The notes under the pieces are model-generated. The model was not told the origin of the DNA, ran no database searches, and saw nothing but the letters and a program-made list of their open reading frames with translations. This document shows positions 1 through 12,335 of a stretch of DNA of 64,000 bases, piece by piece. Every line of letters begins with the position of its first letter. Positions within the stretch are counted from its first letter, which is position 1. The stretch comes from Aptenodytes patagonicus (taxonomy: Eukaryota > Chordata > Aves > Sphenisciformes > Spheniscidae): the NCBI RefSeq assembly GCF_965638725.1, contig NC_134949.1:136544768-136608767 (forward strand). Direction: 5' to 3'. Position numbers and translations under genes: made by a program.

Positions 1-3000
1 TTCCTGTCAGGTCAATGCTATAGTAAAGTTTTAGAATGACAGCTTAACAACAGGAAAGTGTTAGCACACATTCTTCATATGATGTCTCGAAGTAATTACA
101 AGGAATACTGAAATAAAGAAAAGTGACATAGTGATTCCCATAAATCAGACATAGTGATTCCCATAAATCAGACATAGTGATTCCCATAAATCAATACTGT
201 GAACACGCAAAAAAAATGTGCTGGACCCTTAAAAGTTGCCATGGCCAGTCTTCATCAAAATTATGACTAGATGTAACAAGCAAGGAAACCACATCACCTG
301 GCTGAGTCTGTAGAAAAGATATATGTCTCTTTGCAGATGGGGCTCTCAATCTAGCTCAGCAGAAGCCATTGGAAAAGTCTTCAAATTTATATGCAGTTAA
401 CATGTGTGTTAACCAGATAACATTAATCCAGTATTTACTGCTGTATTTTTACTAAAGCATACGAAAGGGGGCAAGACTAGAACAATTGCAAGTTTTCTGA
501 GACAGAACAGGTGACTTCTGGATCTTGGTCTGCACAACACAGATGAGAAGACATCCAAACAAATTGGACTGCAGCCCCTGAGACGGATCTGATAAGGCCT
601 GTGAGGGAACTAGGGACAAAACATGTGCAATACAGGCATGCTGGTCTGCACCCTGGAGGCAAGAACTGAGGGAGATTTTTCAAATGGTCTGAAAGTCCAC
701 AGAACAGGACAGACATAGAAGTAAACGTCCACACTGTCACTACAGGCTTAATTCTTTGAAGGGGCAGTTGATAAGAGAATAGACCTATTTGCATGAAGGG
801 CAGAGGAGACATAAATTAAAAATTGAGCAGAAAGGACACAGGGTCAGGCACAAGATCCCAAAGGAAGCTGAGCTGTGTGCTGCCACGGCCATAAGCACAA
901 ATTATACTTTTGCCAAGAGAGGTGTTTCCATGGTTGATGCAGGTGAGAATGAAGGAACCAATTGTATTAGAGCATTAAAGTATTGGGCAGCTGATACTAC
1001 AGGTGACTTCGTTCTACTGGAAGTCAAAAACCTGTTGGCCAGCAGCATATCACCCATGTCCTCAGCTCCTGCAAGCAAATCAGAACCATAGCTACAGCCT
1101 CTCAATGTTAATGGGATTTAGAAAATTGATTAGGGGCAGAGGAGACAAGGCAGCTCATAACAGCTGGTGTGATACCTGCTGGAGGAATATGCCGCCTACA
1201 GCAATGAGGGAGATGCTCAGATAGGGAAGAGTAGGGTGGCAGTGGAGGGATGACGTGGGCACTGGTTGGCAACCAGTGCTTGCAAGGACTAAATTTCTAG
1301 CTGTCCATCAGCAATCCATAATGCCTTCAACACCACAGTCCCAGAAGAGCTGCAGCCTTCCTGTGAAAGTATCTCTCTTGAAAACATTAACAGCAGGCCT
1401 TTCAGTGTCTACCAAAAGCCACCAGGACTGACTTTTCATACACCTCTTGCCTGCTTCTTTGGTTGTAAGCTGCAAAAGATCATCTCTATGCACTGCGATT
1501 GTGATCCTGAACCCAGTTTAGACTCCTCAGGGCCACAGTAATGCAAACAAGAAAGAGGTGAACACACAGAAAGCCTGCACAGGCACAAGAGCATTTATAG
1601 TAGCAGACCCTCTTAGCTATGCAAAGCTACTCACGGTATGTTTGCTGCACATACAGCAGATATTCCGTCCCCAATAGGACACAGGCAACAATGCAACTCA
1701 GCAAGAAAGTGAGAGAAAGGGCTCGCTTCCAGCTGACAGTTGAGACCAGCGTGGGCTGTGAGAGGTTTCTGCAGCCCACTGTCCTAGTGTAATATCAGCC
1801 AGGGCATCTGAAGCCACAGAGGGACCACACTAGAAATATTTGACCAGGAGCAGAGCAGAGGAGAAGCACCCCCACAGCTGCACCCATTTCAACTTAGACA
1901 CCATTGCTAAGGCTAATGCTTGCTTCTTCCAAGTTGTTGGGTTCTGGTCTTGTGACGCTAATGATGCTTCTCCCCTGCTCTGCTCCACCTGTGGAAAAAC
2001 AGGTGTCTTTATATTCATTGCCCAACTACTAGACAGTCATGCAGTGTAGCTTAAACCACCAGAGCTCTGAGTAGGGAGAAACGCTGGATCAAGCAAGAAC
2101 AAGTGCTGGCTGCAAGTCTCAGAGACCGTTGCATCAACTTTTGCTTCTCAGGTGTTTCTCCTTCTGCCCAAGTTCAAAGTCATACCAGTTAGAATAACTA
2201 ATCAACTTGGCTTAATTCCAGAGAGATATTATTCCCTGAAAGTGCACTGAAAAATGCCTGTGCAGTTTTTCTTCCTTTCTGTGAGGTCATTTGCTTTAAT
2301 TTAATAAATCCAAACTTTTGCACAGAGTTTGTTCCTGCTCCCTTTAAAATTACTTTGAGTTTTCTCATTGTCTTCAGTGAGAAGAAGGTAGGCTCGTGGG
2401 TGCCTATCCAAACAGGATTTCTGTTTGGGAGCTGATTAAATATTTAATTCTAGATAGAATGCTTATTTTCAGGGACTTAATATGGCCCACCTAATTAAAG
2501 TTAAGTGATTCCTCCATGTATACGTCCTCTTATGTGAGTAACGAGGAGCACATAGTTGAGGATAAATAATTCTTCAAGGTTATCTGAAATGTGGACCCAT
2601 TAGTAAATAATATGGCTTTTAGTTAAGTGAGAAATACTCTTGAGGATATAATCTCCCCTGTGGAAAGGAATGTCTTGTACTATAGGCAGGCTTGGTGAGA
2701 TTTGAAGTTTATTTCATACTGGAAATTGACTTATTTTTGTGTTGTCCATACTAAGGTTTGGCAATAATATCTAACCAATCTCAGCCTCATGAGATGACCA
2801 AAAGCCATTAGTTAGGAATGCTAACTAGCAGAGCAAAGTTGGGACTGGAGCAGACACAGGGCTGAAATGCACCAAAAGTTAAAATAGAATTTGGGAGGAC
2901 AGGAGGAAAAAGCTGGCTGAAATTGCCCAGACACTATTATACATTCACCCTGCCAGCTTTCCTCTCCTCTTCCACTGCTCACAGTCCATAGGAGAGAGTA

Positions 3001-4032
3001 GCATTACAGGTCCAGAATATTTTGAAATTTATGTATGTTTACAGATTAAAATTTAAGCTTACCACTATGTCTAATTCTAGAATATACCCAGTTCCTACTT
3101 TAAGTATTTATATATTGCTATTTATTAAGTATCTTTTGTTTTCTTTTTCAATGTAGTTGTAATAAGAAAGTTCAATGAGAAGGAAGGAACAGAAATTTTT
3201 CCAATATTGAATATTTCATTAATTTTGAGTATTAGAAATCTTTGGGTTTCAAAGACAAAAAGATTTTTTTTCCTTTCAGAACAAATGGCAGAAAAGCATG
3301 AAAACTTCTCTTCATATATTTGAAAGAGGAGCTACATTTTTTCAGCTGACAATGAAAAGTTTGTTTCAATCAATACAGAAAACCTAGGAAATAAAGTTCT
3401 AGTTCAAATATTTTTGCTTCTTTCAAAAAAAATCAGCTCTCAGTCCAACTTTTCCACCAGCACCATCAAACAACATGACCTCAGCTTTGCAATCTGCTGA
3501 ATCCTCATCCTAGAAAGACATTTAATTCATAATGAGAAGGAATGATAAAATCTTGTTCAAAATATTTTTCAATAATGTCAGACTGAATTTTCTAGAATGG
3601 ACATGGACAAAGTCTCTTAGACCTTCTTCCTGTAGATAAATGGAAGAAATGTTTCAATGCCACAAAGGAAACCATCTCAAGTGTCATTTTTAAAGACAGA
3701 AACACACAAATGATAAACACTGGTTATCATGGAAGCTCCGGACACACCGTGCTCTTCTCTCCCAGTAAGGCCCTCAGATATTATGGTGCCGTTCCATGTC
3801 TTCCCGGCTGATTATTCTATTCATTATTACACTTATGAGATAGCTTTATATATGAAGAGTTTAAACAGATTTTTTTTCTGTGATAGTGCCTTGTTCAAAT
3901 GGAGGGGGTCCTTTTCTCTTTAAAAGAGTGAGGGGGATATTTTGCTTGTGATTAAGGCTCTGATCTTTAGTCTAGCTTTAACCATTTCTCATGGGCACAA
4001 AACTTGCAGGCACATTTTGCAACGTAATTATT
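1..4032. other. Intergenic DNA, no gene recognised
   Basis: Ordinary AT-rich vertebrate intergenic sequence. Apart from a 23-bp tandem triplet at 125-193, no gene, RNA gene or clear transposon was recognised. Short open frames have no known domain. Confidence 0.6.
125..193 (+). repeat. 23-bp tandem repeat, three perfect copies
   Basis: Three identical 23-nt units beginning GACATAGTGATTCCCATAAA lie head to tail (125-147, 148-170, 171-193). Perfect identity points to a recent slippage or duplication. Confidence 0.97.
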
Positions 4033-4140
4033 TGTGTCTGCAATCTAGTTACTTAGATGTCTGAGTCCCTGATTGCATCCATAAGTCAGGGACTTGGACA
4101 TCTAAGTGATCTAAATTGCACCTGCAACAATTTGCACCTA
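4033..4140. repeat. Imperfect hairpin, possible old DNA-transposon remnant
   Basis: ACTTAGATGTCTGAGTCCCT (4,051-4,070) plus GA pairs with 4,086-4,107, matching at 20 of 22 positions around a 13-nt loop. Weaker pairing continues outward (GCAATCTAG with CTAAATTGC). The shape suits a non-autonomous hairpin element. The family is unknown to me. Confidence 0.5.
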
Positions 4141-4141
4141 A

Positions 4142-4550
4142 AATGTCAAAAAAGGATATAGCAGATAGAAAAAGAGTTCAGAGATGGGTGATGAGAATAA
4201 TTAGGGACATGGAAAACCTCAGAAATGAAACAAAATGGAACAGAATTGGACTGTTTACCTAAGAAATGAGATGAAATGAATAAAAGAGGAAATGATCAAA
4301 AGTAGAGGAAATAAGGAGCAGGGTAGAAAAGATAGATGAGGTACTTTAACCCCCCCTTTTATCATAATGCAAGAACAAAGAGACATTTCACAGAATTTAA
4401 GCATGGAAGACCCAAAATTTATACAAAAGGAGACACGCTTTCACACAATTTACCTGTGAAAAGCCCGACCACATGACGTAGTGAATCCAGCAGGACTCAG
4501 CAGAGGGTTAGCACCTCTTTGGATTTAGAAATGCTCAAAAACATTTAAAA
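4142..4550 (+). mobile_element. Ancient CR1 LINE fragment (sense)
   Basis: A degraded stretch follows the 3' part of old sauropsid CR1 elements (the type abundant in turtles and crocodilians): AAAAAGGATATAGCAG..., GAATAATTAGGGACATGGAA, GGACTGTTTACCTAAG, AATGCAAGAACAAAG and TTCACACAATTTACCTGTG in order. The reverse transcriptase frame is destroyed. Assigned from memory of the family consensus. Confidence 0.65.
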
Positions 4551-5702
4551 GGCAGCTATTTCAGAGAAAAACTATCTATCTTCCTGCTTCAAGGCTTCAA
4601 TTTTTTTTTTTTTTTTTGTAATATTGAGGCGAGAAATCTTTCTTCAGGAGCCAATTAATTTAGACATGCCTGACACAGGTTTTCTTGTACCTTCCCCCTG
4701 AGGCATTTAGGGCTGCCTCTGGTTTGTAACAGGTTGCTGGGCAAGGTGGAGCCTCCAGAGAGCCACACCAGTTCAGCTGCTCCTCCTAGGAGCACACACA
4801 AATCCAGAAGGCCTTTCAGAAATTGTCTCAGTAGGACTCAAGAGGGCTGTAGCTTGGAACCTTGCATCTTTGCTACCTGGGTAATAGGAAATGTGACTGA
4901 GAAGTTCATGGATTTCATAACAGGCTAGGGAGTGTCATTATACTATTTAAATAACTAGAATGTGAACTAGTGCAGGACATATTTTTACAAAAAAATCTGC
5001 ACGAGACAGATTATTGGAACAGCCATCAAATAGGGTTGTCTAAAAATATGCACTGTATTCCACACCAAAGAGGAAAGTTGTTAATCTACTTTATTCTCGC
5101 ATTGGATTTTTTTTTCTTTTTTCAAAAAAATAAAAAATGTGAGAGGTACACGCCCCTCACAGGATTGGCTAATATTTTGTAGGCCAAAGAAGAATACAAG
5201 GAAGAATTCAAGAAAACTTGGAGAGAAAGACAGGTGGCTAGGACATTCAGAGGCACACAAAGGAAAACATTAGGTACTCCCCCAGTGCAGGTCACCAGTG
5301 ACTGAACCACTAACCACGCTCAGGTAGATCCTACTTTTCCAAGAAAAAGTGTTAATAAACCAGTGCATTTTCACGCCAAAAACTGTTTTGCTAAAAAATT
5401 GCTGGTCTGTTCTATGAGTTTCTCTGCTTTAAAGCCAGAGCTTACCAGGCTGGTATGTCCTTCCATACAGTTTAATTAGATGGTGCAGCTGTGTTAGGTC
5501 TTCCGCAAGATAGACAGAGAGCCATGCACCAAAAAACAGATATGACTTGGGAGTTAGGACATTTCCTGAGCTGTAGGAGATGTGGGTTGAAGTCTCAGCT
5601 GGAAATCAGGCAGCATGCAGACTTGGAAAATGGTCTTTCACAGCCTCAGAGGAGCTCCCTAGAGAGCCATATGAGAAATGACTTATTGATTGTCTTTTCA
5701 GC
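4551..5702. other. Intergenic DNA, no gene recognised
   Basis: Contains a run of about 17 T near 4,602-4,618 and nothing that can be named with confidence. A stretch near 5,550-5,620 is vaguely like a tRNA-derived SINE, but too degraded to call. Confidence 0.5.
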
Positions 5703-5853
5703 CACCATCCCTGGAGGTATTTAAAAGATGTGTAGATGTGGCACTTAAGGACATGATTTAGTGTGACTTGGCAGTGTTGGCTTTACGGTTGGACTTGATG
5801 ATCTTAAAGGTCTTTTCCAACCTAAATTATTCTATGATTCTATGATTCTATGA
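5703..5853 (+). mobile_element. CR1 LINE 3' fragment (sense)
   Basis: It starts at CATCCCTGGAGGTATTTAAA and runs through GGTTGGACTTGATGATCTTA and GGTCTTTTCCAACC to the CR1 3' end, three copies of ATTCTATG. CR1 is the dominant avian non-LTR retrotransposon. This is a typical 5'-truncated copy without coding capacity. Confidence 0.93.
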
Positions 5854-8800
5854 CATGGTTCCAGGCCTGACCACCAGAAAACATAGGACCTAAAGCCAGG
5901 CTACTTTCTTGACCGCCTTGGCCTTACCTTGTTTTCCAGCTAGTCTGGCAGTTTTCAGCAATGCTTCTTGTGTGTACCTAGTTCTCCCCTTGTATCATAG
6001 ACAGGCTCTGGAGATTTGAATCAGGTCTATAAAATCTAGGGAGCCCCAATGCACTAAAAATGTCTTGTCCTGGATAGAAATGGTATTCCATGTGCTGGTG
6101 CAAATGTAGAAAAAGCCACAAAGATGGACATTTAGGAAATGTAATGCAGGTGGGTGGAGGACTAACTCCAGTTCTCAGCTAAATACAGTCAGAATCCTTC
6201 TATGGCCATCCGTGACCCTGGAACAGGATCCAACAGAGCAATAAGAGGTTTAAGAAGTTACGATAAGAGAAGACAAAGATGTCCATTTGGCTGAAGATGT
6301 GAGGGAAAGAATTACAGAATAGGAAATAAATAAAACAAGAGGACTTAGAGGAGAGATTCAAAGAGCTGAACTAGACAATCATAGTAGTAGATAAAGAAAG
6401 TGATTTTGACAGGTCCAGGGTGAAGGAACAAGAGAGGGAAGAAAGCAAGCAGATTAAAAGTCATTGCAGTGTTCAACTGCAGCTGAGACAATGGTGGCAT
6501 GAATACACACTTTAGCTGCTGGAATTAAGAGTTTAGACAGTATCTGAGATGTAGAGACAACCAGCAGATTTTGGCAACTGTTTGGATTTCATAGACAAGG
6601 AGATTTAATATGCAATATTTACTTCTTCTGATTTCTTCCCCTGAATAGGTGCCAGATTGTTTGGTCAGCTTAAACTTCTTTGAAACTGAAGGGCCTAATT
6701 GACAACTTTCATTTAAAGGCAAGTGTAAGAACCCAGGATGGTCCTTTTGTTCGCTGAGATGTTGAATCAATAGCCACGCACTGACAATATGTGCGACAGT
6801 CCAAACAAAGGGGTGCTTCCAAGGCTAAGGAATTTGTTCTGATTCTGGGGAGGTTTGAAAGTCTGTGAAACAGAAAAGAAAGCACAGTTGTTACAGCAAC
6901 CTGCAAGGAAACACTAGACACAGCCTAGATATGTGTATCTCGGAAAAACTGGGAGAGAAAATATTCTCAGCTGATTGATGGTTAAAGGGCATTTGGACCT
7001 GAAAGCAAGGAAAGTGTCTAAAAATTGTTTGAGAGAATGTTAGTCATCCCAGGTCAAAACTGTGCCAGGGACCACTTTCTAAATTTAACAGCACAATCAA
7101 GCTCCGGAGTCAGGAATGCTCTCAGTACTATCCCAAATCACTAGAGCAGATGTACCCATTCTGACCCTAAGTCTGGGGCTGCTGTGTATAGACAGGCAAG
7201 GCTGCAGCTTGGGGCTGAATTTGGGTGGGGGAGAGAGGGGTAGTTTCCCTCCTGTTATTTCATTATGTTGGAATGCAAGTGTCCAAAATAGCCATCTCTT
7301 CTCACACTCTTCCCCATGCTGTACAGAGACAGGCTGTTTACCGGAGAAATGCAGGGCAAAGTGAAGAGGAATATATAACGCGCTGGATGCTATGATGTAA
7401 GTGCTTGTTACATTAGAGTATGCTTGGGCAGTATCAAAGGCGGCACTCAGTTGAACAAAAATGATGTCTTAAGAAGAGTTCAACATTCACCAGTTTTCCA
7501 AGCCCTACCACTGGGTTATATTCTGTTGAAAACAAGCGGTCCCCTTCCTCTTTTGGCCAGGCTTCAACTAGTGCAGTTACAAGAAAACACATAGCCACCC
7601 TTGTTTTCTCCATCCTGTCCCCAGCAAAGGGAAAGAGCTAAACCCTTTCTTTTTTGCCCTCTGTACATTCCTTCTTCCTCCCCTTTCCTATTTTCCCTTT
7701 TCTATGAATTCCCACACCACTTTTGCATTGTAAGCATTTGTCTTTTCCTTATTAAGTATTTTTGGAAAATATTACCTCCTGTTCTCTCCTCCTCTATTCT
7801 TTCATGTTTATTCCTAGTTAATGTTCAATGGCCAACACCAGGTAAATACAATGCATTTATAGCTGAGCTAGTAGTCTATAGTCCCTTGTAGAGAAATTTC
7901 TCTAAGTTACAATTTACTTCATCCTAATGTAGCAGCTGCAAATGGCCCAGATGAATCACATCCATGAAGTATCTAGTTCTCTTCATGTCTCTCTTACTGT
8001 GGAAGAGTTTTGGAAAATAGGCCTTTTTTTCCTGGTTAAGGAGTAAGTGAGCAGCCCAGACGGTTTCTCACTGAAAATGTCTCAGAGAGGAACCTGTCTT
8101 GGGCCAGGTCTCTGTTAGGCCAGGGAAGCAAGTCTTGAAAATCTCAATGGGAAGAAATGTGGCAAAACCAGAATTTTTTGCTTCACCTCATCCAAAATAG
8201 AAACAGACAGCTCAAAAATTTCCACCTTTCCAAATAAAGCAAAACCACAAGACATGATTCAGCTCCAGACACATCAAGTCCTTCCTCAGGAATTATGTTT
8301 GAGAGAGGGCAAGAAAAAGATTAGCGATATGGGGCCTTTGCACCCTCTTTTTATTAAAAAAAAAAAAACCAGACTTTTCCAACTGCTATGAAATCAGCTT
8401 TCATTTCCATTCCTTTCTTTGACAACTCTCAGAAAAAAACAGTAAGCAAAAAGGTGGTTCATGATACGAATTCTGTTTTTACTCACTTCCATGCACACAC
8501 ATTGCTTCAGTGGACTTACGTTACATGGAGTTACCAGTTTAGGTAGTCACACAGAAATTCTGTTTGCCCTAGCCTCCATCTCCCATTCACTTACAGAGAT
8601 TTTTGAATATGCCAAACAAATGCAAGGTCACAGGAGCTAACAGTGTTTCCCTTGAAGTCAGGGGTTTGTTCCCAGGACCGTTGGGCCAACATGGAGCGGT
8701 TGAAAGCCTGCTTTGAGTTCTGCGAGACAGTTGTCTGAGAGGGTTAAGTACAAATACCATTCATCTATCAAGAAAGGCACAGCCAATTACCTATTCAATC

Positions 8801-9159
8801 CTATTGTGTCTGAAATGGGAGAATTTCTAAAAATCAAGTGAGTCAAGTATAAGGAACGGCTGCAGGAAGTTGTGCCTCCATAGAAAAACTGAGTAGCAAA
8901 CTAACAGGGGCAGACAGACCTTTTATTGGGAGTCAGTTCCCTCACTTTTGACCTACACTAATTTTTCCTTGTTTAAGTTTCTCACTTGTTGTTTTTAATG
9001 TGAAAATACAATTATAAATCTGTGTTGCTTTCACTGAGAATGTGAAATAATGCAACAGAAGTTAAAGAGGAGTTCATGTTGCAAAAATATTTCTGTTATG
9101 GAGTTAATTTCATACCAGTTTATTCTTCTCAAACTTATAATTTTCTACTGCTCATACAT
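5854..9159. other. Intergenic DNA, no gene recognised
   Basis: Unique sequence of ordinary composition with short poly-T and poly-A runs (for example 8,349-8,368). No exon or RNA gene could be supported. Confidence 0.5.
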
Positions 9160-9440
9160 TTTTATGGCCAGAAGTGATTGTTAGCATCATCTAGTCTGAC
9201 ATGCAGCATAGCAAGGGCCAGAGAAGTTCATCCAGTAATTCTTGCATTGATCCCAACAATTTACATTTGGATTAGAGTATATCTTCTACAAAGACATCCA
9301 GTCTTCATTTAAAAACTTAAAAGCAATGGAAAAAAAATCTGCTACACCTCCTGGCAATCTGTCTGAATAGTTAATTAAATGTTAAAAACCCACATCTTAT
9401 TTCCAATGTGAATTTCATTTTGCCTTAATCTTAGCCATTG
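9160..9440 (-). mobile_element. Ancient CR1 LINE fragment (antisense)
   Basis: The plus strand shows the reverse complement of an old CR1 3' region: GGCCAGAAGTGATTGTTAGC, ATCATCTAGTCTGACATGC, AAGACATCCAGTCTTCATTT, CACCTCCTGGCAATCTG and TTAGCCATTGGCTACCT in collinear order. This is the lineage abundant in turtles. Divergence is high, so insertion is old. Assigned from remembered consensus. Confidence 0.75.
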
Positions 9441-10389
9441 GCTACCTTTGCCACAGTGGAGAAGCCTCCAGTAGTCCTCACATTTCCCACCGCCAAGGTG
9501 CTAAGCACCTTGCAGTTGGGGAATTTCCCATTAAATATTCTTTCACTCAAAGGTGTTGATTCATTAGAGAACTACACACGGCTCATGGCCAAGTCCCATC
9601 CCTGCAGTACCCCACACTGACAGCTGACCCCTGCCACTCCCCGTAACGGAAAGCACACCCAGCCTACACATGTGGGAGCGTGCAGCAGCGCCAGCTCTGC
9701 TCCATAAACTGGGTTCACCTCGTAGAGTAATCACGCCTCCAAGCTGAGCTGAGGCCTTGTCACACAGAAAAGCCTACCTGGCTCCCCCGGAGCAAGAGCA
9801 GAGGCAGCTTATGGTTATTAGCTCCTGACAACGTAGCCGTAACCACAGCGTAACGGATGCTAACCCCAAGGATAAACGCTGAGGGGGATGGAAAATGTGA
9901 CCAGAGCAAGAGTGTGCCCAAATAACCAATCTGTGGATTAGACCCAATGGTCTCCCTGAAAAAAAGGCTCAGAGGTAAGCAGGGACTTGAAGCCACGTTT
10001 GCTATTTACAGCTGAAAAATAATTGGGTACTTGCAAGCTGGCCACTTAGAAAACAAACTTTCCCCCATTCCGTCTTCACATCCTTGCTTAATATATGGGT
10101 ATTTCATCTGTAAAATTATTTTAGACACTCGCAAAGTGGCCCTAATGTAACTGTCATTGCTCATCCTCCGTCCCTGCCGCTCTTCCACGAAGCCTGCTGT
10201 GCTACTCTCATGCTATTAACATTCCTCCGAAGTCACAGAAATGCTAGGATGTACCTGATGCATTCAGAAACCCAGCAGGTGTCTTCTGCAGGTACCGCGT
10301 GTCCAAGCAATGCCAGGAAGCAGTCATGAAGTTAACACGGTAGTAAGCTATGTAATTTTTAGATAACAGCTACTTAGATAAGTACAGAA
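9441..10389. other. Intergenic DNA, no gene recognised
   Basis: Unique sequence with nothing identifiable. Confidence 0.5.
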
Positions 10390-10810
10390 ATTGCTACATT
10401 TTGTATGTACAGATTGCTCACATTCCAATTATGGACCAAGACCCAATGCATGCAAATAATTAGTATTTAGGAGCAATAAATTATTTTTTTCCCCTGCATG
10501 GCATTCCGTGATCTGAAAAAGCTGGGCGATTCCCAAGTTACTTTGCATGTGTCAGTGCAATTTCCCTTCAGTCCCAGAAGCTTCTGGAGCACATAAGTAA
10601 TGTTATAATGTTACGAGGGCCTAATAATTGTGTCCGGGAAGCTTCCCATACAATTTTCATCTTTTATTATATGGTTAGCTTATTTATACATCAGTATCAT
10701 TTGGCAAATTGCATCTAGAATACATGGGGAGGCTGAAGCTTAACAATACACTCTTGTTCCTCATGGCAGCCCCAGGTGCAACATATTATCCTTTAATGCC
10801 ATGGAAAGTC
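10390..10810. promoter_or_regulatory. Candidate regulatory element left of the CpG island
   Basis: AT-rich, high-complexity DNA with a composite octamer-homeodomain site ATGCAAATAATTAG (10,450-10,463), then CAATAAATTATTT and GGCCTAATAATTGTG. No repeat signature is seen. Adjacent to an isolated CpG island. Confidence 0.4.
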
Positions 10811-10929
10811 TCCAGCTACCTGACATGAGGGACAGGGTACAGCGACGCTGATTGAGCAATTTCGCTCTCAAGCCCTTTCGCAACACCGATGCATCTGCAT
10901 TCAAACGGTGACATTTTAATAGTCCGAAT

Positions 10930-11690
10930 GGGTATCGGTGGCCGGCGCTGGAGAGGGCAAGGCCACTGACCGTGCGGCTTGCCCCACTCGGCTCCCCGGT
11001 GGGTGGGTTGAGGCTCCCTGGCCCGTCCTTGAGTCACGGTTCCCGGAGGGGCACAACCGGCTCCCAGCGCCGCCGCCCACGGCCGGGCCAAGCGGGTTCC
11101 CGCCCACCCTCCAAGGCACCGGCTTCCCCTGCCCGAAGGACGACCCGGCCTGGGGGACGCACCGCCCCACCGTCCCGCTCAGCGCCGCCGCAGGGGCCCC
11201 GGGGCGGCGACGGGCCCCGGCGGGGCGGTGGATCCAGCCCTGCCCTTGCCAAATTGCCGGGGAGCGGGGGCAGTGCCGGGGGGCCGGGCGGGGCCGCGCC
11301 GCCGGCCGCAGCCCGCCGGGCCGGAGCCAGCCCCGGCGCGGGGCGGCGGGCGGCAGCACGGCCGTTAACGGCCGCCGGGGGGCAGCGCGAGATCGCCCAA
11401 CCGCCGCCGCCATCCCCGCCGCCGCCGCCGCCGCCGCCTCGGCTGGCACCGCGCCGCACGGTACCGCGCAGCGCGGCCCGGCCCGGCCCGGCCCGGCCCG
11501 GCCCGGCCCGGCTGGCAGGCGGCCGGCTCCTCTTCCCGCGCCCGTCCCCGCGGGCAGCGCGGGCTTGCGTGGGTGCCCGCCCCAGGCAGGCGGAAAGGGG
11601 CCCCGGCGCCCTCTCTCTCGGCCGCCCGGTGTGAAGCCCGCGTCCCCCCGAGCGGGAGGCCGCGCGGTTTATTCATTTAAGGAGATTTCA
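10930..11690. promoter_or_regulatory. Isolated CpG island about 34 kb upstream of ARX
   Basis: About 760 bp of CpG-dense DNA stand alone in AT-rich surroundings. It contains (GCC)n around 11,416-11,437 and seven copies of GGCCC (11,475-11,509). No coding domain appears in its frames. It could be the promoter of a non-coding RNA or of a distant gene, or an orphan CpG island at a developmental enhancer. Confidence 0.7.
11475..11509 (+). repeat. (GGCCC)x7 pentanucleotide repeat
   Basis: Seven perfect GGCCC units inside the CpG island. Confidence 0.95.
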
Positions 11691-12335
11691 CCTAGGAGCC
11701 GCTGGTCAAAGCTAATGCAAAATAAATGTCTCCCTTTAATAGACTGATTCTTCTAAGCCCTTGACAGTGGGAATTGGGATTTCCCAATGCTATTAGCACT
11801 TAGCAGTAGGCGCTCCAGACCAGCCAAGAACAAGGGATTAAGAGGTATTTGTCTAAACTAATTTCTCTCTCTATACCGGGTCTATAGAGACTGGTGTTAC
11901 TCTGCTGGAATTGTGCAACACGGCTAATTGGCTATAAATTTAACAGTGGCAGGGCTCCCACCAGAGGCTGCCATGTATTCATTACCCCTGTTCTCGCCTC
12001 AGACGCGCGCCGGCGTTGGGCACCTGGGCCGGCCCTGCCCGCGCCGCCCTGGGCTGGCTGGGCACTGCCCCAGGGAAATAGCCTCCTTCTCGTGGGCCGC
12101 TCCGGGTCAGGATCCTGGGCCTGGGGAAGATGAGGGTCCTGTCGTGCCTGCCTGGGGAGCCAGCAGGGCCTGGGCGCCTAGTGCAAAAGCAAGTCAATCA
12201 AGTAAAATAGTAATTATCGTAGAAATAGGATGTATGTAGCACAGGGCCCGTGAACTTTTATTTATGTGAACGACCATTCAGGATGGATGTTGACTTTTTT
12301 GGACAGATATTATACTGCCACTCATATCCCTTCCA
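11690..12335. promoter_or_regulatory. Candidate regulatory element right of the CpG island
   Basis: From 11,690 the DNA switches to complex AT-richer sequence with a perfect inverted repeat ATTGGGA-tt-TCCCAAT (11,773-11,788), CTATTAGCACTTAG, GGCTAATTGGCTATAAA and, after a short GC patch (12,000-12,170), AGTAATTATCG and TTTTATTTATGTG. The texture is that of vertebrate conserved non-coding DNA. Not demonstrable from one genome. Confidence 0.4.

Noticed and set aside
10916-11747. 177- to 269-codon frames in the isolated CpG island
   Set aside because: Low-complexity translations of GGCCC and GCC repeats on both strands; treated as a regulatory island, not a gene.
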